A stretch of DNA of 64,000 nt, from assembly GCF_030815125.1 (NCBI RefSeq), contig NZ_JAUSWH010000006.1, positions 124,001-188,000 of the forward strand, in the 5' to 3' direction. The position numbers and the translations under genes are program-made. The notes under the pieces were generated by a model that had not been told where the DNA came from, did not search any database, and saw only the letters and a list, made by a program, of their open reading frames with translations. Every line of letters starts with the position of its first letter. Position 1 is the stretch's first letter. This DNA comes from Allorhizobium paknamense (GTDB lineage: Bacteria; Pseudomonadota; Alphaproteobacteria; Rhizobiales; Rhizobiaceae). Below, one piece after another: positions 1-9,332 of the stretch.

Positions 1-383
1 GATCGTTATTTCTGATATTGAATAACAGATCGACAAAATGTCGCATGACCTGAAATTGAGTTATATTTTAGAAATTTATATCTATATTTATATCACAATA
101 ATATCATTTTGTTTTATTTGAAATTCTTCACTGGAGTATAATATTCGGATTTAAAGCGTGTATCGCGGTAGGATGCTCTCGTTTTCGGTGAATATGTTTT
201 GCTATTCTTGATTGCCTCGTAAATTAAGGAGGTTTCCGGGGAGGGGGCCGTCAACGGGCGGCAGGCTTCCAAGCCCATGGATATGAAATCAAAGGACTTT
301 CTCCTTCGGGCGTTTGCGGATAAAACACATATGTTCTTCTTTGGCGGGCTCTGCCGCTTTCCACAGGTTGTTCAGAACAGGTC
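1..383. other. AT-rich intergenic region upstream of nrtR
   Basis: No convincing gene is visible. The first 200 bases are very AT-rich compared with the genes that follow. An isolated AAGGAGG lies at 226-232 without a well-spaced start codon. A 36-codon frame (277-387) ends in a GTGA overlap with the nrtR start and could be a leader, but nothing else supports it. Confidence 0.4.
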
Positions 384-1295
384 GTGAAGGGGCTTAATTT
401 CTTGCTGGGTGCGACGGCTCATGCCGAATTGATTGCCGTTCTGACCGCCGTGACCGGCGATGAGCCGCGCGTGATGACGGTGCGCAGCGGCGAGGCTTTG
501 CCTTCGGGTCCGTTCGAAGTCAGCCACCGTAGCTTGCAAGGCGGGCTGCGCGAATGGATCGAAGAGCAGACGGGGCATCCCGTTGGCTATCTGGAGCAGC
601 TCTATACCTTCGCCGACAAGGACCGCGCGCCTGGCGAGGGCGGCAGGACGATTTCCATCAGCTATCTCGGTCTTGTGCGCGAGCAGGCCGCGCCGGGCCC
701 CGGTCATCCGGGTTGGCATGGCTGGTACGGCTATTTTCCGTGGGAGGATCATCGCAACGGTCGCCCCGCCTGCCTCGAGCCCATTATCGGCGCGCTTAAC
801 CTTTGGGCGGCGCGGGAGGCCAGTCGCCGTGAGAACCGGCAGAGGCGGATCGATTTTTCCTTCGGCCTCAACGGTATGGACTGGAATGAGGATCTCGTCT
901 TGCAGCGCTACGAACTGATGTTCGAGGCAGGCCTCGTGCAGGAGGCTGGCGCCGATCAAGGCTCCGGGCGTGTCATGTTTTCCGATCATCGCCGTATTCT
1001 GGCAACGGGCATTGCCCGCTTGCGCGCCAAGATCAAATACCGTCCAGTCGTCTTCGAACTGATGCCGGAGAGCTTCACACTGCTGCAATTGCAGCGCTGT
1101 GTGGAGGCGTTGGCGGGATTGACTCTGCACAAGCCCAATTTTCGCAGGCAGATCGACCAGCAAAACCTCATCGAGGAAACCGGCGAGATGGCGAGCGAGA
1201 CCGGGGGCCGGCCCGCAAAGCTGTTCCGCTACCGGCATGCGGTGCTGGAAGAGCGGGCGCTTTCGGGCTCCAAACTGCCGCTTTCGCGCAATTGA
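384..1295 (+). CDS. nrtR: NrtR, Nudix-related transcriptional regulator of NAD synthesis
   Basis: Probable repressor of the adjacent nadABC genes. The N-terminal half is a Nudix-like fold: a degenerate Nudix box (LREWIEEQTG, about residues 56-65) is followed by EQLYTFADKDR, which is typical of NrtR. In this family the domain senses ADP-ribose or NAD derivatives rather than hydrolysing them. The C-terminal part has the winged-helix signature LHKPNFRRQI and then ETGGRPAKLFRYR, the diagnostic NrtR tail. The 303-residue length fits the family. The start is GTG; no better in-frame start is seen and its ribosome site is weak. It is co-oriented with nadA, 102 bases upstream, and palindromes in that gap are plausible operators. 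Function comes from family signatures and context. Confidence 0.85.
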   Translation: MKGLNFLLGATAHAELIAVLTAVTGDEPRVMTVRSGEALPSGPFEVSHRSLQGGLREWIEEQTGHPVGYLEQLYTFADKDRAPGEGGRTISISYLGLVREQAAPGPGHPGWHGWYGYFPWEDHRNGRPACLEPIIGALNLWAAREASRRENRQRRIDFSFGLNGMDWNEDLVLQRYELMFEAGLVQEAGADQGSGRVMFSDHRRILATGIARLRAKIKYRPVVFELMPESFTLLQLQRCVEALAGLTLHKPNFRRQIDQQNLIEETGEMASETGGRPAKLFRYRHAVLEERALSGSKLPLSRN

Positions 1296-1326
1296 TAGCA
1301 CCTTTCTAAAAAAGATCCTCCCGTGA

Positions 1327-1389
1327 TTGACATAAACTCGAAACGAGAATAACCCTTTCTCCCCATATACTCATTGTGAGTAGAAAGGG
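1327..1389 (+). promoter_or_regulatory. nadABC promoter/operator region with nested palindromes
   Basis: A perfect -35-like TTGACA is at 1327-1332. It is followed by an 11-base palindrome, CTCGAAACGAG (1337-1347). A TATACT box (1366-1371) overlaps the perfect palindrome TACTCATTGTGAGTA (1368-1382). An outer inverted repeat, CCCTTTCT (1353-1360) with AGAAAGGG (1382-1389), encloses it and includes the nadA Shine-Dalgarno AAAGGGAG. The inner palindrome is the best candidate NrtR site. The outer stem could also fold in RNA and mask the ribosome site. The assignments are inferred. Confidence 0.5.
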
Positions 1390-1397
1390 AGTGAGCC

Positions 1398-2363
1398 ATG
1401 AATATCGCCTTGCCGTCGCTTTATGAGCGGGTGTCGCGTGTGATTCCCCAGGCCGAATGGCTGTCTTTTGAGGATGATGTGGAGGCGATCCTGGCGCTGA
1501 AGCAGCGCCGCAATGCGGTGATCCTGGCGCATAACTATCAGACGCCAGAGATTTTCCATGGCGTGGCCGACATTGTCGGCGACAGCCTGGCGCTGGCGCG
1601 CAAGGCGATGGAGGTTGAAGCCGATGTCATCGTGCTGGCAGGCGTGCATTTCATGGCCGAGACCGCCAAGCTGCTCAACCCGGAAAAGACCGTGCTGATC
1701 CCGGATATGGGGGCAGGCTGTTCGCTGGCCGATTCGATCACGCCCGAGGACATTGCCCTGTTGCGGCAGGCGCATCCCGGCGTGCCGGTCATCACCTATG
1801 TGAATACGTCCGCTGCGGTGAAGGCTGCCTCCGATATCTGCTGCACCTCTGGCAATGCCCGGCAGGTGGTGGAATCGCTCGGCGTGCCGAAGGTGCTGAT
1901 GCTGCCGGATGAATATCTGGCGCAAAATGTGGCGCGGGAAACGAGCGTGGAAATCCTGACCTGGCATGGCCATTGCGAGGTGCATGAACTGTTCACCGCC
2001 GACGATATTCGGGAATTGCGGGCGGCGCATCCGGGCGTTGTGGTTCTGGCCCATCCTGAATGCCCGCCGGATGTGGTAAAGGCGGCCGATTTCGCGGGCT
2101 CCACCGCTGGCATGTCGGATTATGTCGGACGCGAAAAGCCTGGGCGCGTGGTGCTGATCACCGAATGCTCGATGAGCGACAATGTCGCCGTGCATCACCC
2201 CGATGTGGAATTCGTGCGACCCTGCAATCTCTGCCCGCACATGAAGCGGATCACGCTCAAGAACATCCGGCAGGCACTGGAGGAAAACCGCCATGAAGTG
2301 ACGGTCGATCCAACCATAGCCGATGCCGCCCGCCGGGCGGTGGAAAGGATGCTGGCGGTATGA
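1398..2363 (+). CDS. nadA: Quinolinate synthase A
   Basis: Condenses iminoaspartate with dihydroxyacetone phosphate to quinolinate, the second step of de novo NAD synthesis, using a [4Fe-4S] cluster. Candidate cluster cysteines are C108 (GAGCSLAD), C193 (WHGHCEVHE) and C279 (CNLCPHM), in the three positions conserved in the family. AHNYQTPEI near residue 44 and NTSAAVKA near 136 are substrate-site motifs. The 321-residue length is normal. A strong AAAGGGAG precedes the ATG. The stop overlaps the nadB start (ATGA), so the two are probably translationally coupled in nadABC. Confidence 0.97.
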   Translation: MNIALPSLYERVSRVIPQAEWLSFEDDVEAILALKQRRNAVILAHNYQTPEIFHGVADIVGDSLALARKAMEVEADVIVLAGVHFMAETAKLLNPEKTVLIPDMGAGCSLADSITPEDIALLRQAHPGVPVITYVNTSAAVKAASDICCTSGNARQVVESLGVPKVLMLPDEYLAQNVARETSVEILTWHGHCEVHELFTADDIRELRAAHPGVVVLAHPECPPDVVKAADFAGSTAGMSDYVGREKPGRVVLITECSMSDNVAVHHPDVEFVRPCNLCPHMKRITLKNIRQALEENRHEVTVDPTIADAARRAVERMLAV

Positions 2364-3895
2364 GCTCATTGCCCGACAATCCCGTCATCGTAGTCGGCAG
2401 CGGACTGGCGGGGCTGATGACCGCGCTTTGCCTTGCGCCGCAGCCGGTGGTGGTCGTCACTCGCGCCGGACTTGGTGAGGAAAGCTCCAGCCAATGGGCA
2501 CAGGGCGGCATTGCCGCCGCATTGGGCGAAGATGACGATGCAGCGCTGCACGCCGAAGATACACTTGCCGCAGGCGATGGGCTTTGCGATTCGGATGCCG
2601 TCCATGCCATCACCGGCGCGGCGCGGGAGGCGATTGCAACACTGGAAGGATTCGGTGTCGTCTTCGATCGCGACGGACAAGGAAGGCTGGCGCTCGGCCT
2701 TGAGGCCGCCCATGGCCGCCGCCGTATCGTGCATGCGGCGGGTGATTCCTCCGGGGCTGAGATCCTGCGGGCCATGGTACGCGCCGCCCGGGCCACGCCC
2801 TCCATCCATTTTCTGGAGCATCACAGCGCGGAGCGATTGCTCACCACGGATGGCCGAATGGCAGGTTTGGTGGTGGCGGGGCAGGATGGAGAGCGAAAGT
2901 TCATCGCCGCCAGCCGTGTCGTGCTGGCTACCGGCGGGCTCGGCGGGCTTTTTCAGGCCACGACCAATCCTGCGGGCAATTTCGGTCAGGGCATTGTGCT
3001 GGCGGCACGGGCCGGGGCAAAGCTCGCGGATATGGAATTCGTGCAATTTCACCCAACCGCACTTGCGGGCAGAACACGACCTCTGGCGCTGGTGAGCGAG
3101 GCCGTGCGCGGCGAGGGGGCTTTGCTCGTCAATGACCGGGGCGAACGTTTCATGAGCACGATTGCCGGCCAGGAGCTTGCGCCGCGTGATGTGGTGGCGC
3201 GGGCCATCAGCGCTGAACTCGCCACGGGTCGCCGGGTTTTTCTCGATGCCCGCCAAGCACTCGGAGAACGATTCGGCGCTCGCTTTCCCGCCATCCATAC
3301 CCTGTGCCGCGCCACGGGCGTGGATCCGGCGCGGGATCTCATTCCCGTCAGCCCGGCGGCACATTATCACATGGGTGGGGTCGCAACCGATTTGCGGGGG
3401 CGCAGCTCTGTTCCAGGCCTTTGGGCGGCGGGCGAAGTGGCCTGCACCGGGCTGCACGGGGCAAACCGTCTGGCCAGCAATTCCCTGCTGGAGGCTGCTG
3501 TCATGGGCCAGCGCGTCGCCGAGGATATTCGCCGGGCACCGGTGGTGATGCCATCATTCCATGCCCTGCCATCGGCAGAATGCGCGGTGGAGGATGAGGC
3601 TGTCCGCCCTATTGTCTCGCGCCATTTCGGCGTCATTCGCCATGCCGCTGGCCTCTATGCGGCGCTCGAAGAGCTGTTGCCGATGGTGGAAGAGGACGGT
3701 CCAGCCACCCAGCCGGCGCTGGTGGCGCTGTTGATCGGCGTTTTCGCCTATCAGCGCCGTGAATCGCGGGGCGGCCATGCGCGCAGCGATTTTCCCCTGC
3801 CGCAGCCCCGATCCCAGCGGCAGATCATGACGCTCAGCGAGGCACTGGCCGCCGCACGCGCCATTCTTTCCCATCCCGAAGCACGGAGTGCCTGA
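2360..3895 (+). CDS. nadB: L-aspartate oxidase
   Basis: Flavoenzyme that oxidises L-aspartate to iminoaspartate for NadA. The FAD-binding dinucleotide motif GSGLAGL is at residues 13-19 and the [13 protein letters not shown] flavin loop at about 41-53. The succinate-dehydrogenase/fumarate-reductase-type substrate region ([12 protein letters not shown]) and the C-terminal flavin-binding [17 protein letters not shown] are both present. The 511-residue length is typical. It starts within the last codons of nadA (4-base overlap) and its stop lies one base before the nadC ATG. Confidence 0.96.
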   Translation: MSSLPDNPVIVVGSGLAGLMTALCLAPQPVVVVTRAGLGEESSSQWAQGGIAAALGEDDDAALHAEDTLAAGDGLCDSDAVHAITGAAREAIATLEGFGVVFDRDGQGRLALGLEAAHGRRRIVHAAGDSSGAEILRAMVRAARATPSIHFLEHHSAERLLTTDGRMAGLVVAGQDGERKFIAASRVVLATGGLGGLFQATTNPAGNFGQGIVLAARAGAKLADMEFVQFHPTALAGRTRPLALVSEAVRGEGALLVNDRGERFMSTIAGQELAPRDVVARAISAELATGRRVFLDARQALGERFGARFPAIHTLCRATGVDPARDLIPVSPAAHYHMGGVATDLRGRSSVPGLWAAGEVACTGLHGANRLASNSLLEAAVMGQRVAEDIRRAPVVMPSFHALPSAECAVEDEAVRPIVSRHFGVIRHAAGLYAALEELLPMVEEDGPATQPALVALLIGVFAYQRRESRGGHARSDFPLPQPRSQRQIMTLSEALAAARAILSHPEARSA

Positions 3896-3896
3896 T

Positions 3897-4757
3897 ATGA
3901 CTGCTGTTTCTCTCCCGCGCCTGATGGTGGAGCCACTGGTTCATGCGGCGCTGGTGGAAGATCTCGGGCTTGCCGGTGACGTTACCTCGAATGCCGTCAT
4001 CCCCGCCGATCACCGCTCCCGCGTGGTGATGGCGGTGCGGCGCGATGGCGTGATTGCCGGGCTGGACCTCGCGGAAATGGCTTTTCGGCTGGTCGATCCG
4101 GCCATTGTCTTTGAGCGGCATCGGCATGTGTTTGACGGCGCAAAGGTGCGGGCGGGAGCCGTTCTGGCGACGATCAGCGGCCCGTCCCGCGCTCTGCTGA
4201 CGGCGGAACGGGTGGCGTTGAATTTTCTCGGCCATCTCTCCGGCATCGCCACCGTCACGTCGCAGGTGGTGGAGGCCGTCTCTCATACCAAAGCGCGCGT
4301 CGTCTGCACCCGCAAGACAACGCCCGGCCTGCGCGCGCTGGAAAAATACGCGGTACGAATGGGCGGCGGCATGAACCACCGCTTTTCGCTGGCGGACGCC
4401 GTGTTGATCAAGGACAACCATATCGCCATTGCAGGCGGCGTGAAGGAGGCGCTGAAACGCGCCAAGACTTCGGCGGGCCATCTTCTGAAAATCGAGGTAG
4501 AGGTCGATACGCTCGAACAGCTTCACGAAGCGATGGAAGAAGGTGCCGATGCCGTGCTGCTGGACAATATGACGCCCGAGCAGTTGCGGAAAGCCGTGAC
4601 CATCGTTGCCGGTCGCGCCATTACCGAGGCGTCTGGCGGTATTTCGCTTGCCAATGCGGCGGCGGTTGCTGAAAGCGGCGTCGATCTCCTGTCCATGGGC
4701 TGGCTCACCCATTCCGCACCGGTGCTGGATATCGGACTGGATTTTCTGGATTCGTAA
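3897..4757 (+). CDS. nadC: Nicotinate-nucleotide pyrophosphorylase (quinolinate phosphoribosyltransferase)
   Basis: Converts quinolinate and PRPP to nicotinate mononucleotide, the third nad step. Family motifs are the CTRKTTPGLRALEKYAV block, HRFSLADAVLIKDNH (PRPP and quinolinate contacts), IEVEVD and EASGGI. The ATG at 3897 is preferred because GGAG at 3885-3888 lies 8 bases upstream; an in-frame GTG at 3888 would overlap that ribosome site. The product is 286 residues. It is the last gene of nadABC and is followed by a strong hairpin terminator. Confidence 0.95.
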   Translation: MTAVSLPRLMVEPLVHAALVEDLGLAGDVTSNAVIPADHRSRVVMAVRRDGVIAGLDLAEMAFRLVDPAIVFERHRHVFDGAKVRAGAVLATISGPSRALLTAERVALNFLGHLSGIATVTSQVVEAVSHTKARVVCTRKTTPGLRALEKYAVRMGGGMNHRFSLADAVLIKDNHIAIAGGVKEALKRAKTSAGHLLKIEVEVDTLEQLHEAMEEGADAVLLDNMTPEQLRKAVTIVAGRAITEASGGISLANAAAVAESGVDLLSMGWLTHSAPVLDIGLDFLDS

Positions 4758-4774
4758 GGATGCTTTTTAGAGCG

Positions 4775-4830
4775 CTTAGAACTGCTCGGTGGTTCAAAGA
4801 AACACCGAGCAGTTCTAAGGCTTTGTTTTT
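4775..4830 (+). terminator. Rho-independent terminator after nadC
   Basis: A perfect 17-base-pair stem (4775-4791 with 4803-4819) encloses an 11-base loop and is followed by GCTTTGTTTTT. It lies between the convergent nadC and tam genes and may serve both. Confidence 0.85.
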
Positions 4831-5644
4831 ACGCATTTCCGGACGGAAAACCGCTATGCACTTTTCTGGAATTGCTTGAGCGCCTTGCCACCATGAAAAC
4901 CCGCGGAAAGCGCAGCAGCACCTTGCCATCGGCGGCGGGTTTGTAGAAGGTTGCGAGCCTGTCGCGGTAGCGGGCGAGAAACTCGGCGCGCTCATCCTCT
5001 TGCAGCGGGTCGATGAAGGGTCGAAGGCCCGTGCCCTTCACCCATTCGACGATGGCATCCACACTGTCCAGCGGGTGGTTGTAGATCGTGTGCCACAGGT
5101 CGATCTGCTGGCTGAACGGGCTCAAGGCGTCATAATAATCCTCCACCCGCGCCAATGGCGCACGATGAACGGCGGCGAGTCTCTCCGCCCAAGGCCCTTC
5201 CGATGCCACTTCGCGCATCAGCACATGGGTCGGTTCCTGAAGATTATCCGGCATCTGCACGGCCAGAATGCCGTGCGGGGCCAGCGCCTCATTCATCAGC
5301 CGTGGCAGCACAGCCAGGTGATCGGGCAGCCATTGAAACATTGCGTTGGAAAACACCACATCCACCGGCTCTTCCGGTCGCCAGGTCGCAGCATCGGCCT
5401 GTTCGAAGTGCAGGCCGGGCAGGGTTTGTCTCGCCTTGGCGAGCATGTCGGGAGAGCTGTCGAGACCGGAAATCCCGGCCTCCGGCCAGCGGGCAACCAG
5501 AAGCCCGGTGGAGTTTCCCGGCCCGCAGCCGAGATCCACCACACTCTTCGGATTGGCAACAGCCACCTGGGCCAGAAGGTCGCGGGCAGGGCGGCTGCGT
5601 TCGTCATTGAACTTCAGATATTGCGCTGACGACCAGTCCGACAT
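4829..5644 (-). CDS. tam: Trans-aconitate 2-methyltransferase-like SAM methyltransferase
   Basis: Class I SAM-dependent methyltransferase. Motif I ([11 protein letters not shown]) is at residues 35-45, the acidic motif II region is SGLDSSPDM, and the Tam-type [14 protein letters not shown] follows. Family members methylate trans-aconitate, an aconitase side product. The ATG at 5644 is chosen because GGAAGGAAAA lies just upstream; a longer frame begins at 5704. The 271-residue product is longer than usual because its last 16 or so residues ([16 protein letters not shown]) are encoded by a palindromic intergenic repeat. It is downstream of and co-oriented with malic enzyme (56-base gap). Confidence 0.85.
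   Translation of the reverse strand: MSDWSSAQYLKFNDERSRPARDLLAQVAVANPKSVVDLGCGPGNSTGLLVARWPEAGISGLDSSPDMLAKARQTLPGLHFEQADAATWRPEEPVDVVFSNAMFQWLPDHLAVLPRLMNEALAPHGILAVQMPDNLQEPTHVLMREVASEGPWAERLAAVHRAPLARVEDYYDALSPFSQQIDLWHTIYNHPLDSVDAIVEWVKGTGLRPFIDPLQEDERAEFLARYRDRLATFYKPAADGKVLLRFPRVFMVARRSSNSRKVHSGFPSGNA
4831..4880. repeat. Palindromic intergenic repeat captured by the end of tam
   Basis: An imperfect inverted repeat: GCATTTCC at its left end pairs with GGAATTGC at its right, and AACCGC..GCACTTTT lies in the centre. That core resembles the hairpin repeat at 19461-19501. It matches a small element I recognise as widespread between genes in Agrobacterium-type genomes. Here it supplies the end of the tam coding sequence. 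The copy-number claim is from memory. Confidence 0.6.
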
Positions 5645-5700
5645 GTTTTTTCCTTCCAGATGAACACCGGGGCGCATTGGACCACCCCGGTTTAGCTCTT

Positions 5701-8007
5701 TCACTCCGGCTGGTTGGCCTCGACCACCGCAAGTGCTGCCATGTTGACGACGCCACGCGAGGTGACCGACGTTGATAGCACATGCGCGGGCATAGCGGCC
5801 CCCAGCAGGATCGGTCCTACATGCAGGGCGTCCGTCATGGTGCGTACCAGACCCAGCGAGATATTGGCCGAATCGAGATTGGGGAAGACCAGCAGATTGG
5901 CCTCGCCCGTCAGCGTGCTATCCGGCATGGCGCGGCGGCGCAGGCTGTCGGAAAGGGCAGAACCTCCCTGCATTTCACCATCCACTTCCAGTTCCGGCGC
6001 TTCCTGGCGCAGGATCTGCAAGGCGGCGCGCATCTTGCGGGCGCTTTCGGAATTGCGCGAACCGAAATTGGAATGCGACAGCAGAGCCGCCTTCGGGGCA
6101 ATGCCGAAGCGGCGAATGGTCTGGGCGGCGAGAATGGTCATTTCCGCAATCTCCTCCGAGGAGGGATTTTCGGTTACGAACGTATCCGTCATGAACACCG
6201 CACCGCGCGGCGAAATCAGCAGGCTGAGGCCGGAGAAATCCCGCACGCCGGGCTTCTTGCCCAGGATCTGCCGCACGTCGCGCACATGCTTGTCGAAGCG
6301 GCCTTCCAGACCGCAGATCAGCGCATCGGCTTCACCACGTTTCACCGACAGTGCGCCGATCACCGTCGTATTGGTGCGCACGATGGTGCGGGCGGCTTCC
6401 GGGTTGATACCGGCGCGGCCAACCAGCGCGAAATAGTCATCGACATAATCGCGGTAGCGCGGATCGTCTTCCGGATTGACGATGGAGAAATCGACACCGG
6501 GACGAATGCGCAGACCGAAACGCTTCAGGCGCGTCTCAACGATCTGCGGGCGGCCGATCAGGATCGGCTCGCCAATCCCGTCTTCCAGCAGCACCTGCGC
6601 GGCGCGCAGCACGCGCTCATCCTCGCCTTCGGCAAAGATAACCCGCTTCTTCTGGGCGTTCTTGGCCGCCGCAAAGATCGGCTTCATCACGAAACCGGAG
6701 CGGAAGACGAAGCGGTTCAACTGATCCAGATAGGCATCATAATCGGCAATCGGGCGGCGGGCGACACCGCTTTCCTCGGCAGCCTTTGCGACAGCCGGGG
6801 CGATCCGCAGGATGAGACGCGGATCGAAGGGCGAGGGTATCAGATATTCCGGACCGAAGGTAGGCGTATCGCCGCTATAGGCCTTGGCGGCCACTTCCGA
6901 CACCTCCTCGCGGGCCAGAGCGGCGATCGCCTTCACGGCGGCCATCTTCATCTGCTCGTTGATGGTGGTGGCGCCGCAATCCAGCGCGCCCCGGAAGATA
7001 TAGGGGAAGCAGAGGACGTTGTTGACCTGGTTGGGATAGTCCGACCGGCCGGTGCAGATCATGGCATCCGGGCGGGCGGCGCGCGCCTCTTCCGGCATGA
7101 TTTCGGGCTTCGGATTGGCCAGCGCCATGATCAGCGGCTTTTCGGCCATCTGCGCCAGCAATTCCTGCTTCAGGACGCCAGCGGCGGAGAGGCCGAGGAA
7201 GACATCGGCGCCGGGAATGCTGTCGGCCAGCACCCGGTTGTCGCTTTCCTGGGCATAGACCTCTTTCCAGCGGTCCATGAGTTCATTGCGGCCCTTGTAG
7301 ACAAGGCCCTCGATGTCGTGAACCCAGATGTTTTCGCGCTTGGCACCAAGCTCCACCAGAAGGTTGAGGCAGGCAAGCGCTGCGGCGCCGGCACCGGAGG
7401 TGACGATCTTCACGTCTTCCAGCTTCTTGCCAGCCAGTTCCAGCCCGTTCAGCACGGCGGCGGCGACGATGATGGCAGTACCATGCTGGTCGTCGTGGAA
7501 CACCGGAATGTTCATGCGGTCGCGCAATTGCTGCTCGATCTCGAAGCATTCCGGCGCCTTGATGTCTTCGAGATTGATGCCGCCGAAGGTGGGCTCGAGA
7601 GCCGCTACCGTGGATACCATGCCCTCGACGGTGGTGGCATCGACTTCGATATCGAAGACATCAATGGCGGCGAATTTCTTGAAAAGAACCGCCTTACCTT
7701 CCATGACCGGCTTGGAGGCCAGCGGGCCGATATTGCCAAGGCCGAGAACCGCGGTTCCGTTGGAAATCACCGCAACGAGGTTGGAGCGGGCGGTATAATC
7801 ATCTGCTGCGGCCGGATTGTCGCGAATGGCAAGACAGGGAGCGGCAACACCCGGCGAATAGGCCAGCGCCAGGTCGCGCTGGTTGCCCAGCGGCTTGGTC
7901 GGCTGGATTTCCAGCTTACCCGGACGCGGATGCAGGTGATAGAACAGGGCCTGGGAGTCCAGGTCGCCAGATGGTACGGATGTTTTTGTCTTGTCGTCAG
8001 TCATCAT
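5701..8007 (-). CDS. maeB: NADP-dependent malic enzyme with C-terminal phosphotransacetylase-like domain
   Basis: Oxidatively decarboxylates malate to pyruvate. The 768-residue chimeric architecture is typical of MaeB and of rhizobial Dme/Tme. The malic enzyme N-terminal domain (about 20-180, with [11 protein letters not shown] and [12 protein letters not shown]) is followed by a Rossmann domain (about 180-420, with FHDDQHGTA and GAGAAA). The phosphate acetyltransferase-like domain (about 440-768) usually has a regulatory rather than catalytic role. NAD versus NADP preference cannot be read from sequence, so dme is an alternative name. The start is MMTDDKTK; a second ATG is adjacent. It is divergent from the metallophosphoesterase gene across about 280 bases. 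Confidence 0.92.
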   Translation of the reverse strand: MMTDDKTKTSVPSGDLDSQALFYHLHPRPGKLEIQPTKPLGNQRDLALAYSPGVAAPCLAIRDNPAAADDYTARSNLVAVISNGTAVLGLGNIGPLASKPVMEGKAVLFKKFAAIDVFDIEVDATTVEGMVSTVAALEPTFGGINLEDIKAPECFEIEQQLRDRMNIPVFHDDQHGTAIIVAAAVLNGLELAGKKLEDVKIVTSGAGAAALACLNLLVELGAKRENIWVHDIEGLVYKGRNELMDRWKEVYAQESDNRVLADSIPGADVFLGLSAAGVLKQELLAQMAEKPLIMALANPKPEIMPEEARAARPDAMICTGRSDYPNQVNNVLCFPYIFRGALDCGATTINEQMKMAAVKAIAALAREEVSEVAAKAYSGDTPTFGPEYLIPSPFDPRLILRIAPAVAKAAEESGVARRPIADYDAYLDQLNRFVFRSGFVMKPIFAAAKNAQKKRVIFAEGEDERVLRAAQVLLEDGIGEPILIGRPQIVETRLKRFGLRIRPGVDFSIVNPEDDPRYRDYVDDYFALVGRAGINPEAARTIVRTNTTVIGALSVKRGEADALICGLEGRFDKHVRDVRQILGKKPGVRDFSGLSLLISPRGAVFMTDTFVTENPSSEEIAEMTILAAQTIRRFGIAPKAALLSHSNFGSRNSESARKMRAALQILRQEAPELEVDGEMQGGSALSDSLRRRAMPDSTLTGEANLLVFPNLDSANISLGLVRTMTDALHVGPILLGAAMPAHVLSTSVTSRGVVNMAALAVVEANQPE

Positions 8008-8288
8008 CTTGCCGGTTTGGTCTATCTATCTCACTTTGTCCCTCATACAACAAAAGTGCGACGGAGCCAGAACATATTTCCATGATCTGGGGATTGTGCC
8101 GGGCGTTCTGATTTTTCCCACAACCGTGGTCAAACAGCCAAGCTTTTTGTTTTTTCATCGGATTTTCCGGGAAATCCCCGACTTTTGACTGGTTTTCCGC
8201 TGCGCGCGCGGCTGCAATGTCATCATCCTGAAATACGAGTCTGGTTTTCAGAATGCCATGGGTTGTGACCGCGAAAAGGACAAATTCC

Positions 8289-9152
8289 GTGAGCGAACCG
8301 TTTGATATCCGATCCGGCGAAACGCGGCATGTAAGAACTCTCTTTATTTCTGATGTTCATCTTGGCTCCAAGGCGGCCAAGACGGATTTTCTGCTGGATT
8401 TTCTTCGTCTCTACGAAGCCGACACCATCGTGCTGGTAGGCGATATTGTCGATGGCTGGCGGCTGAAACGCAGCTGGTACTGGCCGCAGGGCTGCAATGA
8501 CGTGGTGCAGAAGCTCTTGCGCAAGGCACGCAAGGGCACGCGCATCATCTATATTCCCGGTAATCACGACGAGTTCCTGCGGGATTTCCCCGGCACGCAT
8601 TTCGGCGGTATCGAGGTGAAGGATCGCATCATCCACGAAGCGGCGGACGGCAAGCGCTATCTGGTGCTGCATGGCGACGAGTTCGACGTTGTAGTGCGCA
8701 ATGCCCGGCTTCTCGCCTATCTGGGTGATTGGGCCTATGACACGGCCATTGCCATCAATGTCTTGCTGTCCGCCGTGCGCCGCCGTCTCGGCATGCCCTA
8801 CTGGTCGTTCTCGGCCTGGGCCAAGCTGCAGGTGAAGCATGCCGTCAACTTCATCGGCGAGTTTCAGAAGGTGGTGGTGGAAGAGGCGCGCCGCGCCGAG
8901 GTGGATGGCGTGATCTGCGGCCACATCCATCACGCGGTCATCGCCAATATGGACGGGATCGACTACATCAATACAGGCGATTGGGTGGAAAGCTGCACTG
9001 CCGTGGTGGAGCATTATGACGGTGCCTTCGAACTGATCGAGTGGGGCGATATGCAAGGTCTCGAACCGGAGCCGAAAATGCTGCCGAAACCGGCTGCGAT
9101 TCGCCCGGTTTCCGAGCCGGTGGTTATCGCCGCCGAGAGCCGGATGGCCTGA
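8289..9152 (+). CDS. UDP-2,3-diacylglucosamine diphosphatase-like metallophosphoesterase
   Basis: Calcineurin-like phosphoesterase with the full two-metal set: DVHLG (D22, H24), VGDIVDGW, IPGNHDEF, LHGDEFD and GHIHHA. The order and spacing match the LpxH-like branch common in Rhizobiales. That branch is annotated as UDP-2,3-diacylglucosamine diphosphatase of lipid A synthesis, but its substrate is less certain than for enterobacterial LpxH. The GTG at 8289 is preferred because AAAGGA at 8275-8280 sits 8 bases upstream; an ATG at 8253 would add 12 residues. The product is 287 residues and soluble, with no signal peptide. A hairpin terminator follows, so it is probably monocistronic. Confidence 0.8.
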   Translation: MSEPFDIRSGETRHVRTLFISDVHLGSKAAKTDFLLDFLRLYEADTIVLVGDIVDGWRLKRSWYWPQGCNDVVQKLLRKARKGTRIIYIPGNHDEFLRDFPGTHFGGIEVKDRIIHEAADGKRYLVLHGDEFDVVVRNARLLAYLGDWAYDTAIAINVLLSAVRRRLGMPYWSFSAWAKLQVKHAVNFIGEFQKVVVEEARRAEVDGVICGHIHHAVIANMDGIDYINTGDWVESCTAVVEHYDGAFELIEWGDMQGLEPEPKMLPKPAAIRPVSEPVVIAAESRMA

Positions 9153-9195
9153 TCAAGAGGTTTTCCGGGCTGGCGGGCGAAAAAGCCTGTGCATG

Positions 9196-9227
9196 AAAGT
9201 GTCGTTTTAGGGCTGGCCGACACTTTT
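9196..9227 (+). terminator. Hairpin terminator after the phosphoesterase gene
   Basis: AAAGTGTCG (9196-9204) pairs with CGACACTTT (9218-9226) across a 13-base loop, ending in a short T run. Confidence 0.6.
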
Positions 9228-9332
9228 CACGTTGCGGTGAGTGGAATTGCTGGACAGGCTCTATATATTCCCCGTGGTTTCGAGGTCTCCTCGGTGATGT
9301 AATCCAGCAATGGCTTTGAAAGTTTACCTAAA

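Noticed and set aside
277..387. 36-codon frame overlapping the nrtR start by GTGA
   Set aside because: Could be a leader peptide, but has no good ribosome site and the sequence looks arbitrary; too weak for a gene call.
372..1301. Long minus-strand frame opposite nrtR, and similar long antisense frames opposite nadA, maeB, purL and the tail genes
   Set aside because: Shadows of GC-rich codon bias; their sequences are His/Arg-rich with no domain, whereas the plus-strand or opposite genes have clear families.
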